From positions 124,001 to 188,000 of the forward strand of contig JAFEMH010002446.1 in NCBI GenBank assembly GCA_022495995.1: a DNA stretch of 64,000 nt. The letters run 5' to 3'. The DNA comes from Adenophora triphylla var. japonica (Eukaryota > Streptophyta > Magnoliopsida > Asterales > Campanulaceae). This document shows, piece by piece, positions 34,131 to 46,239 of the stretch (position 1 is its first letter; every line of letters starts with the position of its first letter). The notes beneath the pieces are model-generated. The model saw only the letters and a program-made list of their open reading frames with translations, had not been told where the DNA came from and ran no database searches. A program made the position numbers and the translations under genes.

Positions 34131-37100
34131 AACATTTTCAGAATGTCCTTACTCCTTTATGATAATTAGACATTCATTTAGGGATGGGGGGAGTACTACT
34201 TAACACGAATTTAACGTCCTCGTACTAGTGAAGATAGAAAAGGACAACAGATTATTACTCCGTCCCATAAAGATGTTCCCATTTGTCAATTTTGTTTATC
34301 CCTAAAAGATAATCCCATTTCCATAATTGTTAGGTTAAAACCATTGAACTTCCGAAATAGCCAGGAAGGGAGAAGAGGGGGTAATGAAGTAATAAGTAAA
34401 CCTCATTAAGGTTAGTGATGTAAATGAAAATATGTTGTCAAAAATGTTTGAATGGTCAAATGGGACTACCATTATGGGGCGGAGGGAGTAGTAGTTCACA
34501 AGGACTAGAAGTACTCGGGAAAAAGGTGTTTACCTCCAGCAGCAACAAGTTTCTCTACACGTGCAACTATATGCTTTCCATAAGTGTATTTCTTCAGAGC
34601 GTTCAGATGAACCTTTATTCGGTTCAGAATCATCTCCAGTTGCTGGTCATCACAAGTTTCCAGCACTTTCTGTACAACGTAATTCGCAAACTGGTCTTTC
34701 ATCATCACCTAGCACATGGGAAAAATGAGAGTTAAGAGAGGCTGTACACAAAAAGTTCAAGAAGTGCCCTTTTGGAGCTAAATGCAGATTTTACATAATA
34801 CAGGCAACCAATATCCAAACCCGAAGGGTAAAATGGAGAACAAAAAGAACACAACCAATAAATCATTTTCCTCTGACAAAACTCATTCTTCCATTGCAGA
34901 TAGAACGGCAATCTAAGTGACCAATGGAGGGTTGCAACAACTTCCTTTACATGCTGAAAAAACTACAATTCGGATACTGAAGTAGATTCATGAATAAAAG
35001 CATGGTGGTTGCCGGTTGGGCATATAAGCTCTTATTAGCTTTTCAGTGTTTGATCTAAGATTAATCCGATGTAATCAAAACAAAATGAATGAAAAAACAA
35101 TCAGTCAAGACATATGAAACACAATAAAATCTGGGCATTTTCGCATTAAAAGGACGAACAATGAGAGCAAACTTTTTGTGGCAATAATGATCACATAAGC
35201 TACATGACCTTTGGGCATTATTAAATCTGATCAATATTTCTGAGCACAATCAAGGGGCTAACCTGAAGAGGCTCATTTTCGTCAGTGGAGCCAAGCATCT
35301 CAGTCACCAGGACCTGGCGCTCCTCTGGGGTTCCAAAGCTCAAACACTTCTCCACTACATTAGAGGCAAACTTCTGCTGACTCATCTGAACTATCTGCCC
35401 AGCTAATTGGTTAATTATAGCAGTACGCTCATGTGGCTTCCCATGCTCCAGCACGTGCTATAAGAGTATTACAAAGCATCAGCATAAAATTGATAAAGTG
35501 CAAAGAGAGAACCGTGATCAAATTCTAAGATGACTTTTGACTCAACGTAGAACAGAAAAGAAAAACAGCATAGAACTCTAAGATAATAATAATAATCCCC
35601 CTGTCCCCGAAAGTTTGTCCCACTTTGACTTTCATGGTCAACACAATCGTACTTTGACCATAATTTTATGCAAATCTAGATATCTCTATGCAATCCTAAA
35701 AATTATTATTGTTTCACCATTAGGAATACTATCATTAACAATCTTTAGAATTGCATAGAGATATCTAAATTTTCATCAAAATCATTCGATTGAGTTGACC
35801 ATAAAAGTCAAAGTGGGAAAAACTTTCCGGGACGGAGGTAGTAATAAATAAATAATAAAAGAAGCAATCGCGGATCAAGATAGAGTAAATGCGTTCTAAA
35901 GAAAACAAGAATAGAATTGAGCAAATATAAAGATGCAGCATGCCACATGGTTTCATCTCAAGGAGTCATGAAGGAAACAGGACTTTGCCAAAAGAAATCA
36001 AGCAGGTAAAAGGTGCAGATTGCATTGAAACCCCAATTAAATATAGTGTCGAACCTTCTCTAGTTAAAATGGCTTACAAGAAATTAACAAACCTGAACAA
36101 CATAATTTCCATACTGATCTTGTGCCAGCATGCAAACATACTTCAAAATCTCATCCATCACAATGCTTTGAGTTTTTGGGTCACTGCAATGCTCCAGAAC
36201 CCTCTGTGACATGAAAAGTGTTAATGTGTCAGGATCACAATTATCAGATATTTCACTGAAGTAACTGGTAAAATTAAAGCCTTTCAACCTGTATGACGCG
36301 ACAACCATATGGATGGGTAGACAATGTCACAACTTGATCATAAAATGTGGAAACAATGAACTGAATAGCATCTTCAGGAATGAATTCAATGCACTTTTGG
36401 ATGACATGATTCCCGTTTTGATCACGAACGCACCGCATGATATGACCATCAAGCTCCGCAACCATTTTCGTTTGCTGGTCCAAATCAACAACCTCTATAG
36501 CCTGAATGGCGAAAATCAAAATGTGAAATTTACATATTCCTCAGTTGCAGCAACCACATATTTCTTTCTAAGGCAAGGGCTAACCATTATTACTGTCTAA
36601 GGGGACATCTTATGAGGAACAATAATTTAAACTTTTGAATAAGTAACACAGAAATGAAAAATATTTTTCTAATACAATTATTAGATACGAAGAAAAAAAA
36701 AATGTGATTGTACAAGATTCATGGAGACTGGAAAAGTTAAGTAGACAGCGTCGAAGGCATAAATTTGGAAATAATAGTAATTCGGTAAACCAAAATAAAT
36801 ACCTTCTGGATAACTCGGCAGCCATACATTTGAAGACTAAGGGTCAGGACATGTCCAGTGAGCTGGTCAGCCAGTTCTCTTATTTGAGCTGCAGTTCCAT
36901 GTTCAAAAAACTAGAAAAACAGAAAAGCAACATAAGCAGCCTACTTTCATCGATCCAAAAATCACTTTGCAGTGTAGCGAGATACTGCATTTACATGTTA
37001 ATAAATCATGCACAGAAGTTAAGAGAGTGTGTTACCTTTTGAATCACGTAGTTACCAAATACATCAGTCATAAGAGAAAGAGCCTGTGGCATAATCTCAT

Positions 37101-40100
37101 GAAAAACCATGTCTTTCTCTTCTGTAGAGGCAGTTTCAAGTTTTTGTTGAATAAAACGACTTCCATACTGATCCGCACTGCTCAAACAAGGTTTTAGGGG
37201 AAAGTATTATACTTAGGAGAATAAAATAAAATATTAGTGGTAAATGCAGGCGCAACAATACATACCTGAATTCGACAACATGACCAGCAATTTCCGAGAG
37301 CTCAAAGCACTTTGTCTTATTACTCTTGAACTCATCTAGTAAAGAGGAGGCAAAACTTTCATCCAAGCTACCACCACTATCAGGGTGCCATGATCCCATC
37401 ACAGCCCCAGATAAATTCCTTATTCCAGAAGGAAATCGCAGACTTCTCTCACCATATCTGACAGGGCTACCCGGCCCAATGCTAGAGTTGGGAAGAAGGG
37501 GACCTGCCAATGGGCTTCCAGGATATGACATGCCAAGGCCATATGCTGAGTTTCCGTAATAACCATGATTCAAGCTACCTGATTTGCTCAGGTAAGGATT
37601 GCCATATTGGGATTTTTGAGAAGAAAGCAATGAACCAATGTTCTGAAAGTACGCCTTTTGAAGTGCCAACGCCTCTAAATAGGAATTAGCATCCCTATCC
37701 ATTGTTGGGTCACTAAGTGTCGCAAGCTGTGAAGCAGCATATTCAGTTGATCTCAAGTATTGAAGATATAGTGGGTCCACAAGGGGCCCCTGAAGAGGCC
37801 CACTGGCATTATGGTTTCCAGCTCTACTAAGATTCTGCAACTCTGCCGCTGCAGCTATTAAATTAGGTCCTAGGGCAAAACCTCCTCCCATTGCTCTGGA
37901 GTCCATGCCAGAGACACCCATTGCTGCTGCTGCTGCAGCATTTTCAAACAACGGAGGCATACTACCACTACCAAGTGGGCTTCCAATCATAGATGGCGAT
38001 GCAGGATTTATACCATAACCATATAACCCATAGCTTGAAAATGATGAATTTGGACTACCAACATTCTGATACTGAGAAGGTGAGCCTACATTATTGAAGA
38101 TTGGGGTAGATGGCCCTTTTAAATAAGAATTAGCAGATGATTGCCCATCAGCTAACAAAGAGGCGTTATTCAAATCGACCATAAGCCCACCACCTTTACC
38201 CATAGCAGGATAGGATCCTTTGCCCTGTTGGGCAGAAGAATGCAAATGAAACTGCCCAGATTCGGACTTGTTAATGTATGGATGTTGTTTAACATGATTC
38301 TTATCAGCTTGCAACCGAAAGAGGCTTTGGCGATCATTAATCTCACTTTGCATTTGAGACCGAGGACGACTCTCCTCATCTACCATACCATTTGTTGATA
38401 GAGTCATGCCAGACAAAGCAGACACTAGATCTGAAGGTTCGGTTACACCATTGGCATTTCTTTTATCCATAGAGTTAACCCTTCCTCCTCCAGCAGTAGG
38501 AATGCGAGGGCTAGGAGCCCTGGCCACAAGTTGAGGATCAGGAGTGGTACTTCTTGACAAGGAAGCACCCAAAGCAGAAGCGTAAGTCTGAGAGGCTGAT
38601 GACAAACCCTGGGGGTTTGCACCAGATCGTAAAGCGTCAATTGATGCCAGCTCCTGCTGAAGATGAGCAAAATGGGATTCCGAAGATTCGCCATTATCGT
38701 CAAAAGCGTTACGGCTAGCTGGACGTGATAGATGTCTAGGAACAGATGTGACCTGACTTGCATCATCCTGCATTAAGTACCAATGATCTAAATTTAGAAC
38801 AATTAAAGAATATTTGTCAAGAAGAATACATGATTTCATAGTAAAAATTGAAAAAACAATACTCCCTCCGTCCCGTAATGTTAGTCCCACTTTTTCGGTT
38901 GTTAATTTGAGTCAACTTTGAGCAATAATTTAGGTTAGCTATTACTATGCTAATATTGATATATCATTGTAAATATTATCAATAACAAGTTTCAGATTTT
39001 CATTAAGATATTTAAAACTAACCTAAACTATTGCTCAAAGTTAACTCAAGTTAACAATCAAAACAGTGGGACAAACTTTTCGGGACAGATGGAGTATCAA
39101 TCATATGTATCAGAACCCTTAGAATTTAAATGTCTGCTCTCCTAAGAACCATCACCCATAAAGGTCCTAGAGGCTTAAGTCCCCACATCCTAAAAGGCAT
39201 GTTCTCAAATAGATAGTTATCACAGCAACATCAATTCGCAAACGAGTAATCATACACAAACAATGCCGTTAAATCCTGACGATGCATAACAGATTATAGC
39301 TCATACCATTATTACATCCACGCAACTCTCCACCATCTGTCCAGGGTTTTTCCCTTGGATTTGGAGGACCTTAAAAGCCACCTATATACATGATTTATCC
39401 CCCAATCATTCCAGATAACACTAGCAACCTCTGTATTTCTGCAGCTGCTAGCACAAAGTTAACCGACGCTTATTCCCCCTTAAGCAGGGGCACACCACAA
39501 GGACAAAGCTTCTAACTGGCATTTTCATCAATGGAAAATTTATTTTCCCTACTTAGATGGGGTATTTATAACTTTATTCTTATGAGAAAGTTTATAAAAA
39601 TCCAGTGCATCCAAAAGACATAATTGTTAGGAGTATGACTAGGAAGCAAATGTGAGAGCCTCGACCGAATACAAATAAGCAAGCAGAGGAAGAGGAAGAG
39701 GGGTATTCAAAAAGGCTGCTTCAGCAAGGAAACAGTTGATAGGCTGACGTATAAAGAGTTATAGAGAAACAATAGATTCATATGAAGGGAAATCTAAATA
39801 CAAACATCAGTATTGAACAGCTCTATAGTACCTGAAAATAGAACTATCCTAATCAGTCATGCTATTCGTGACTAGATGATGCACGTCAACAAAATGAGAT
39901 GAATTATTGGAAATATGAGTGGTCTATATGAAACCCCCAAAACAACTTCAATGCAAAATCAGTCCCAAACTTCAACTTACTTCTATTGCAGATAGGAAGC
40001 GCAACAAAATATATTTTAAAAGAAGTTAAGGAAAAGCACCGTCTTAATATCAAGATTGGATCATCAAAAAGGTTTTGGCAATTCTTTTATCACTGATTGA

Positions 40101-41392
40101 GAACAAGGAACAATTCAAAACTGAAACTCCTTCTCAGATTATCAATTCAACCTCAACCAATCTGTGTTCCAGAGGTCTCAGAGGTTCCCGAGAAACTTTA
40201 TCAAAACTAAAAGGTTATGTGTTATTACTTTTTCAATACTTTTAATTGAAAAAACAAGTGTAACGCCTGTTTAACATGACACCACACTCTGCTATTAGTG
40301 TCCCGACATTAAGGAAGCCTCAAAGTAAAAGGACTATATAAAAATCAAGTAATGATTATTGTAGGTTAAGACATAGAGCATCATTAAAGGTAAAAATCAT
40401 GTCCTTGACAAATTCATTCCAATTATAGACCAAAAACTGTACAGAATAATAAAATAAAAGTGGCCATTTGAGCACAAGAAAATATTTTGACCTCAGATTA
40501 AACACATTTAAAGACCAAGGAAACCAACATGCCAACAAAATCTGAACCCGGAAATCTTTCACCCACAAGCACAACCAATATTACATATGGGAAACCTTAA
40601 TTGCGTAAAAGATTCGAGTATAACGACGGGGTGTTTAAGGCTCTCAACATAGATGGCTAAAATCTAAAAACGCAATAGAATGCTAACACGTATCAAATGA
40701 TTCAAAGATTCAAACTTTCAAACTGAATTGAGTTTTCAAATAATCAGTTTAAAAAACTTGACCTGAATAATCTCTGCAATGCTCTTCTGCCTGCTTCCCA
40801 ATCCCATCCCTGGCAATCCAATAAGTCCATCGCCGCCCCATTCTCCACCACTGCCTCCACCCTGTGCCTTCCTCGACGCTATTCCGCCATTGTTCTCTTT
40901 CTTCCCAGTAAAACCTAGCTGGGCCGCAAACAGTGACCTACTGTTATTCCCATCATCTTCCCTATTCACCTTCCTCCTATCTCCGATGGCCGAGCTTCCG
41001 CTCCTGCTCCCATTACCACTCCCGCCGCCCTGCAACCGCTGCACATATCGCCAGTCTTCCTTAGATAACAGCGGCGGAGGCAGCCTAGGGTTCAGGTTAA
41101 CATTTGCGTAGTAGTAAGAAATATAAGCCGGATCAGACCTCAACTCCTCCTCAGATAAGCCTCCAAAGTCCACCGAACCAAGACCAACACCAGCGCCGCC
41201 ACCAAACAACCCTCCGACTGCATTCAACGATCCTTCCACCGTCGGCGGGGCTGAACCACTACGGTACATATTCAATTCCCTCTCTCGATCACTACCCACA
41301 CTCTCCTGCTTCCGCTTCTCCCTCATCAACAGACCTAATTCCTCGTTAATTCCGATATCAGACATCATATTCGAATAACTATCAGTAATCAT
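33679..41392 (-). CDS. APUM: Pumilio (PUF) RNA-binding protein, plant APUM1/2/4-like
   Basis: Nine coding exons: 41392-40763, 38767-37266, 37177-37036, 36910-36803, 36501-36289, 36203-36093, 35457-35263, 34708-34534 and 33734-33679. They total 3132 bp (1043 aa), in phase throughout. The long N-terminal half has [13 protein letters not shown], then [29 protein letters not shown] and [13 protein letters not shown] motifs seen in plant Pumilio proteins. The C-terminal Pumilio homology domain has eight repeats with base-contact triads, in order SRQ, NYQ, CRQ, NHQ, CRQ, NYQ, SNE and NYQ (for example [23 protein letters not shown]). This is the classic set that reads UGUANAUA in 3' UTRs. It represses or destabilises target mRNAs in the cytoplasm. 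ATG 41392 is chosen; an upstream in-frame GTG is not needed. Three MITEs sit in introns. Confidence 0.95.
34258..34488. mobile_element. Stowaway-like MITE in the last intron of the Pumilio gene
   Basis: Starts CTCCGTCCCATAAAG and ends GGGGCGGAGGGAG, 231 bp, with TA on both sides. It ends 45 bp from exon 8 of the gene, on the donor side of the last intron. Confidence 0.8.
35594..35841. mobile_element. MITE in a Pumilio intron (long inverted repeats)
   Basis: Left end CCCCCTGTCCCCGAAAG with TTTGTCCCACTTTGAC; right end GTGGGAAAAACTTTCC then GGGACGGAGG. The two ends are inverted over about 30 bp. It is the same family as 38862-39095. Confidence 0.75.
38862..39095. mobile_element. MITE in the first intron of the Pumilio gene
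   Basis: Starts CTCCCTCCGTCCCGTAATG after TA and ends TTCGGGACAGATGGAG before TA (39096-39097), 234 bp. The inner arms repeat the GTCCCACTTT word as an inverted pair. Confidence 0.8.
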
Positions 41393-42241
41393 CACACAAA
41401 AAAATTAAAAATCTCGCTAAAATGGAAAAAAATCAAAGCTTTTTCTAGCTTAAAATCAACACAAAATCGTTATATAAAAACTGATCAAAACACGATCTTC
41501 ACCGCATTAGAGCTCTAGTAAGTTAAATTCATGATCAACATGATTAATCTAAGAGCTAATCAACTAAAACAACTATTGATTGAAAGCAATCAAATAGTGT
41601 GCGAGTGTGTGTTTATCTCAATTATATTCAAGCGCATAGAGGTCGAATTGAGAATTATCGCCGAGCGTTTCCGCCATGGATATGCACACAGTCAAGGTGA
41701 GAGAGAAATCAGAGGGTTTAGAAAGAGGGGAAAGGTAGCGTTGACAGAGAAGAAGGGAAGCAGTGAGCTGAAGAAGAACGGAGTGATAAGCACGAGAGGT
41801 GGAGAGGTTTGAACCGTTGGATTAAAACGCTGACGGCATAGATTGCTCCTTTTGTGGAATTTGTTCTTACAAAGGCACGTTTAGGGTTTTAGGGTAAATC
41901 TCATTATCGTACCCTCAGGTTTAAAATGTTGTATCAAAGGGAGCCTGTAATTTTATTTTTCTCACTTTAGAGCCTGAATTTTCAGCTTTGTATCAATTCA
42001 GGACCTAGACAAAAATTCTGTTAGATTGTTGATGGAAATCTTGCACGTGCCATCCAACACCTGATTTTCTCGTGGGTTTTTGGTCTAACTCACATGTCAA
42101 AGTTTTAAAGGCCCGTGGTTTACTAATTTTTGCATGTTTGTGCCACTGTAAGATTGTACTATACTTGATACTTAATGTAACATTTATTTTTAGAAGATTA
42201 AAATAATACAGTATAATTTTCCAAATTCTTTTTATTAATGA
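41393..42241. other. 5' leader and upstream region of the Pumilio gene
   Basis: The first roughly 400 bp next to the ATG are the probable 5' UTR and promoter; there is no convincing upstream ORF. From about 41890 to 42240 lies unassigned repeat-like sequence (CCCTCAGGTTTAAAATG word) up to the LTR of element C. No other feature was seen. Confidence 0.45.
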
Positions 42242-42844
42242 TGATGCAGAAAACGATGCAAATCAGTATTAGTACAGCAATAAGTTGATTTCTAGCAAAT
42301 GTGATATAAAATCACGAACAAACGACTAGCCGAGTTGGTATTCAGGTAATACCCTCCGGCGTGATGATAAGATGTTGTGTTATAAGTTTATATAAAACTG
42401 TATTGAACGACGTAATCTCAAAAATAGCCAAGAAAATATTACCTTTTAACGTTGGATGTTGTCTGATATATATAGTAGTGATGTAGAATCGTATCGAATT
42501 CCTTAAATCGTGGAGACAATGTAGGCGTAATGATCTCTGTGATTGTAGAAGACGGTTACGGATTGGGTCGTATATAGACACACGTGTATGTAGATCGAGT
42601 TCGCCTGAGTATTCGAGGTCGCCCTGACTTTCAGATAGAAATTGTACAAGTAGATGATCGTATGTCGGACGAAGCTAGGTCGGGACCAAGGATGGTTGTA
42701 CAATGAGCTAGGTCGACTAATCTTTGTCGTTGGGCCGTTGGTGTTGTAGTAATTGGATTGGCCCATTCCATGGTATTGTCTTTGTAATATGTGAAATGTT
42801 AGGCTTCATTTGTTGGGCCTGGCCCGTCACTTTTATTCCGTTCA
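42242..42844 (-). repeat. 3' LTR of element C
   Basis: It begins TGATGCAGAAAACG and ends TCCGTTCA, 603 bp. It aligns with 61678-62257 throughout (for example GACGTAATCTC, TATATATAGTAGTGATG and GGTCGTATATAGAC). The adjoining polypurine tract on the minus strand, GAAAGTTGGGGGTCAC (42845-42860), supports this edge. Confidence 0.9.
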
Positions 42845-43127
42845 GTGACCCCCAACTTTCTGAGTTGACTTTATCGACCAGAAAGTTGTAAACAATTTAC
42901 GTGAAGGCTTACACAGCTCGTTGTTGGATGGTCGACTGAGTAGATGTGGGTCACTCTCGACCATTGACTGTTGACGGTTGGATACGCTGTTTAATGCGCC
43001 GTAATTTCCACAATAATGGTACGATTTTGGCGATTTGACAACTGTCTTGAAAATCGCTGCTAAGCATTAACTGACATAACGAACGGTTATGTCCCCTGCC
43101 CTTTCCAATTCAGGTAAGGTTTTGAAT

Positions 43128-43140
43128 ACATATAAAAGGA
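43128..43140 (+). promoter_or_regulatory. TATA box of the antisense ORF of element C
   Basis: TACATATAAAAGG lies 300 bp before the first coding segment and is followed by a leader with a possible donor (CAAGGTACCC near 43278). It suggests that the antisense ORF is driven by its own internal promoter rather than by the LTR. Confidence 0.45.
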
Positions 43141-46100
43141 AAAATCATTTTCCTTTTCAAACTTTACAATCCCTAATTACTCAAGCACCCAGCGAGAACA
43201 AAAACAAGGAATTTGATTTTCTAGCGTAATTGAGCTCTCTGCTTCATCTTTGAATTCCTTCTTCCCCAAATTAATCAAGGTACCCCTCAATTCCTCTGTA
43301 CTTAGGTTTAATTTCAAGTTTATCCTTTTATTCCGCCATAGCTAGGACCTTTGGCTTCGAGATAGGTGTTAGGTATGGGTCTAACTCCCAAAACCTTAGG
43401 ATTTATAAACGATTAGAGGGTACATGAAGGGAATTGCCTAGAGAGGAGTGTATTATCATCCTAAGAAGATGGGGTTTATTCCATGGTGAGGTAGGGTTCC
43501 CAGCTGGAGAGAGCATGGAGGATTTGGAGGCGGATGATCCACGGATTGTTCACTTCCGTCTCTTCAATAAATTGATCGACCATCTTATAATCTTTTACAT
43601 CAAGTCTAATAAATCCCCTTCCCTAGAGAGAGGTTATCATTCCCAGGGGAATCTAGGTCGCCCATAGGTAGTTCGGAACATACTTCAACTAGGTCTGATT
43701 CCCCTGTTTCTGTGTCTTCTGTATATATGGCAGCTCAACAATCTCCAGTTTCTACTTCGTCGAGATCCACCTCAGGCAACATCGTGGATAAATTTTGCTC
43801 GACCGTGGTTTCATGTCGCAACGAGAGAGGGTATGCGGCCCCCAAGCCAGCAATAGGGAGGAAGAATGCGGAGTCACGGATCAACATTCTTCATAGCTTC
43901 TTTGAGGTCCCCAAAGAGGACCTCCACCTTACCCATTATACTGAAAGGCAAAGGAAGGCCCAATCTTGGATGCATTAGGGTCTGAGTTCGACCAAGGTAG
44001 CCTTCTTCTATGGTGAATTTGAGGCCGGCCTACGCCTACCCCTAGATCCCTTTATATGCGAATTAGGCGCCAACACAGTTAGGGTTTTAGTATGCTTTGC
44101 CATGGTGTGCAGGTTCGTCGGGTACGAGCCATGTATGCACATCTTTAGGAAATTCTTTAAGATTGTGCAGAACGACAAGACCTTTGGCATTACTATACCG
44201 GCCAAAGCTAAGGCCCCAAAATTATTTACTAACCTGCATGATAAAGTTTCTGGGTGGAATACCCATATGATACTCGCGGAGAGTGAGAAGGGATGGGAGT
44301 TCCCCTTGCCCGAGGCTGACACACCTCCCATGAAGGAGGAAGATTATTGGGTCTCAGAGTGGAGTGAGAAAGCTCCATCGTAGGTTGACATTGGTGGCTG
44401 ACGGAGCACCATTAGCTGGGCCGCCCTTGGGTCGGACAAAGATTTCTTTATTTAATCAGGAATGATGCTAGGAAGAGACGGGGAGGAAGCCCCCTTAGTG
44501 TCGATCATCTGTAGCCTTAGATACCCGAATTGGGTGATACATGAGAGAGAGAGGTTTGAGTCCTAGTGCCACTTCTGCAAGAAGAAATATGGATATTGCA
44601 AAGGCCTATTCCACTATGGCGGTTAAGTACCTTTATGTTATTCTGCAATTTTTTTTGTCACTTTACTCGCTTGCTCTTTTATTGACTGTTTTCCCTTTAA
44701 TTGTGCAATTTTAACCGCTGAACAGGAGGCCAACATGAATCGCATTGTCGATTTCGGTGATAGAAGGAGGAATAAGAAGGCACACGGATATGGGCCAGTG
44801 AAGCCCATTGAACAAGCTCCCCAAGTACAAGTCATTGGGGCAGAGGGAGAGGTCGACATGTCGATCGAGCTAGAGTCGGCCTCTGGTCCCCGGCTTGAGT
44901 CAGTTGGGGCAGACCCCCTAAATATTGTAGATTTGGAGCTCGATGACGACGAGCAAAAAGATGTTGAAGATGCCCTTCCCCTCAATCGGCTGAGAAAGAG
45001 GTCCCGTGTCGACCTGGGTCATGAAGGCGCTGGGACTTCTCGAGCAGCGGACTCTGCCTCTAGCCAACCCCGTCTTCCTCTAGCTCCCTCTACCCGAATC
45101 ACTGAAGAAGTATAAGCTATGATGGAGAGGTTGAGTGACGTCCCTCCTCTTGCTGGGATCGATAGTTTAAGCCGCCATTATCCCGAGCTGGGATTGGGGC
45201 AAGTTGTTGTGAGAAGGACAACCAATAGGCACCTGCTAGCCCAGTTTGCTGAGGAGGGGCTTACTCCTGAAGAGTACAGTGATAGGTCGGGCCTTCTTTC
45301 CTCCGAGGTAATATTTGTGTCTTTCATACTTTTTACTTTTCTTCTGTTTGATTGCAGTACTTCTGGTCGCTTTAGCTCTGATAAATGTTGTATTGACTAT
45401 CTTCTTTTTGTTGTATAGTCTCTTGCTCTTACTGAGCATGTCAAGAGCATCTAGAGGGCTGCCATAGAGAAGGAGCAGATAGCCTCCACAAATTACTCAA
45501 GGAAGGCTAGGGAGGCTGCCGAGCTGAGGGAGAAGCTTGTGGACTCCGACTCCCAATGCCGTGCTCTCCAGACCGCTCGTTTCAACACTAAGAAAGAGCG
45601 GGATAAAGCCTTAATCGATCTGAAATTGGAAAGGGAGCATCTTGCTCCTCTTCAAGAGAAGGTAGAATCTTTTGCCCCCCTTAAGGCTACTCTGGAGGAG
45701 GAGGCAGTTGCGGCCAAGCATGAGAAGGCCAAGTTGGAAGGAGAGCTGGGGAAGTTAACTGAGATGATCCAAGAGCACAATAACCGTATGATTAAGATGA
45801 GTGAGGATCATCAGGTTGCCAGGCTCAAATGGGAGGAGGAGGCCCAAGTTAGAGAGAAGGTTGTTGTAGAGAACTTCAAGAATAGTGATGAGTGCTATGA
45901 CATCATTGTATCTCGAGCTAGGGATTTTAATGATGTCAGATGCCAACACATGGCCCGCCGTGCAATATTGGATTCTTCAGTCGATCTAAGTGTTGACAGG
46001 TTAGCCCAATGGGCTTCTGAAAATCGCTATGACGAGTAGGCGCTCAACGGCCACTCCCTTGTGCCCTTCCATAAGAATGATCTATTTGTTATTGCCCCGC

Positions 46101-46234
46101 AGGATGCGGAAGACGGCCTAGAGCCTTGGGTCGCCCCTCCAGTTAACCAAAGGAACTTCAATGTCATACTCCAAGAGCTGGAGGAAGCTGACGAAGCTGA
46201 GGAGGAGGGTGAAGAAGTCACTCAAGATCATATC

Positions 46235-46239
46235 TTTGA
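46235..46239. repeat. Target-site duplication TTTGA, left side of element D
   Basis: TTTGA precedes the TGTGAG LTR edge and is repeated at 54756-54760. Removing D and one copy restores the frame of the antisense ORF of C. Confidence 0.95.

Noticed and set aside
33864..34193. A further MITE left of 34258
   Set aside because: The right end GGGATGGGGGGAG near 34193 is plausible but the left end (CTCCTAGAAG near 33866) is too diverged and the interior contains a long A-tract; boundaries not supported.
41531..41812. 93-codon plus-strand ORF upstream of the Pumilio gene
   Set aside because: It is antisense to the Pumilio leader, lacks recognisable similarity and has no promoter signal; probably chance.
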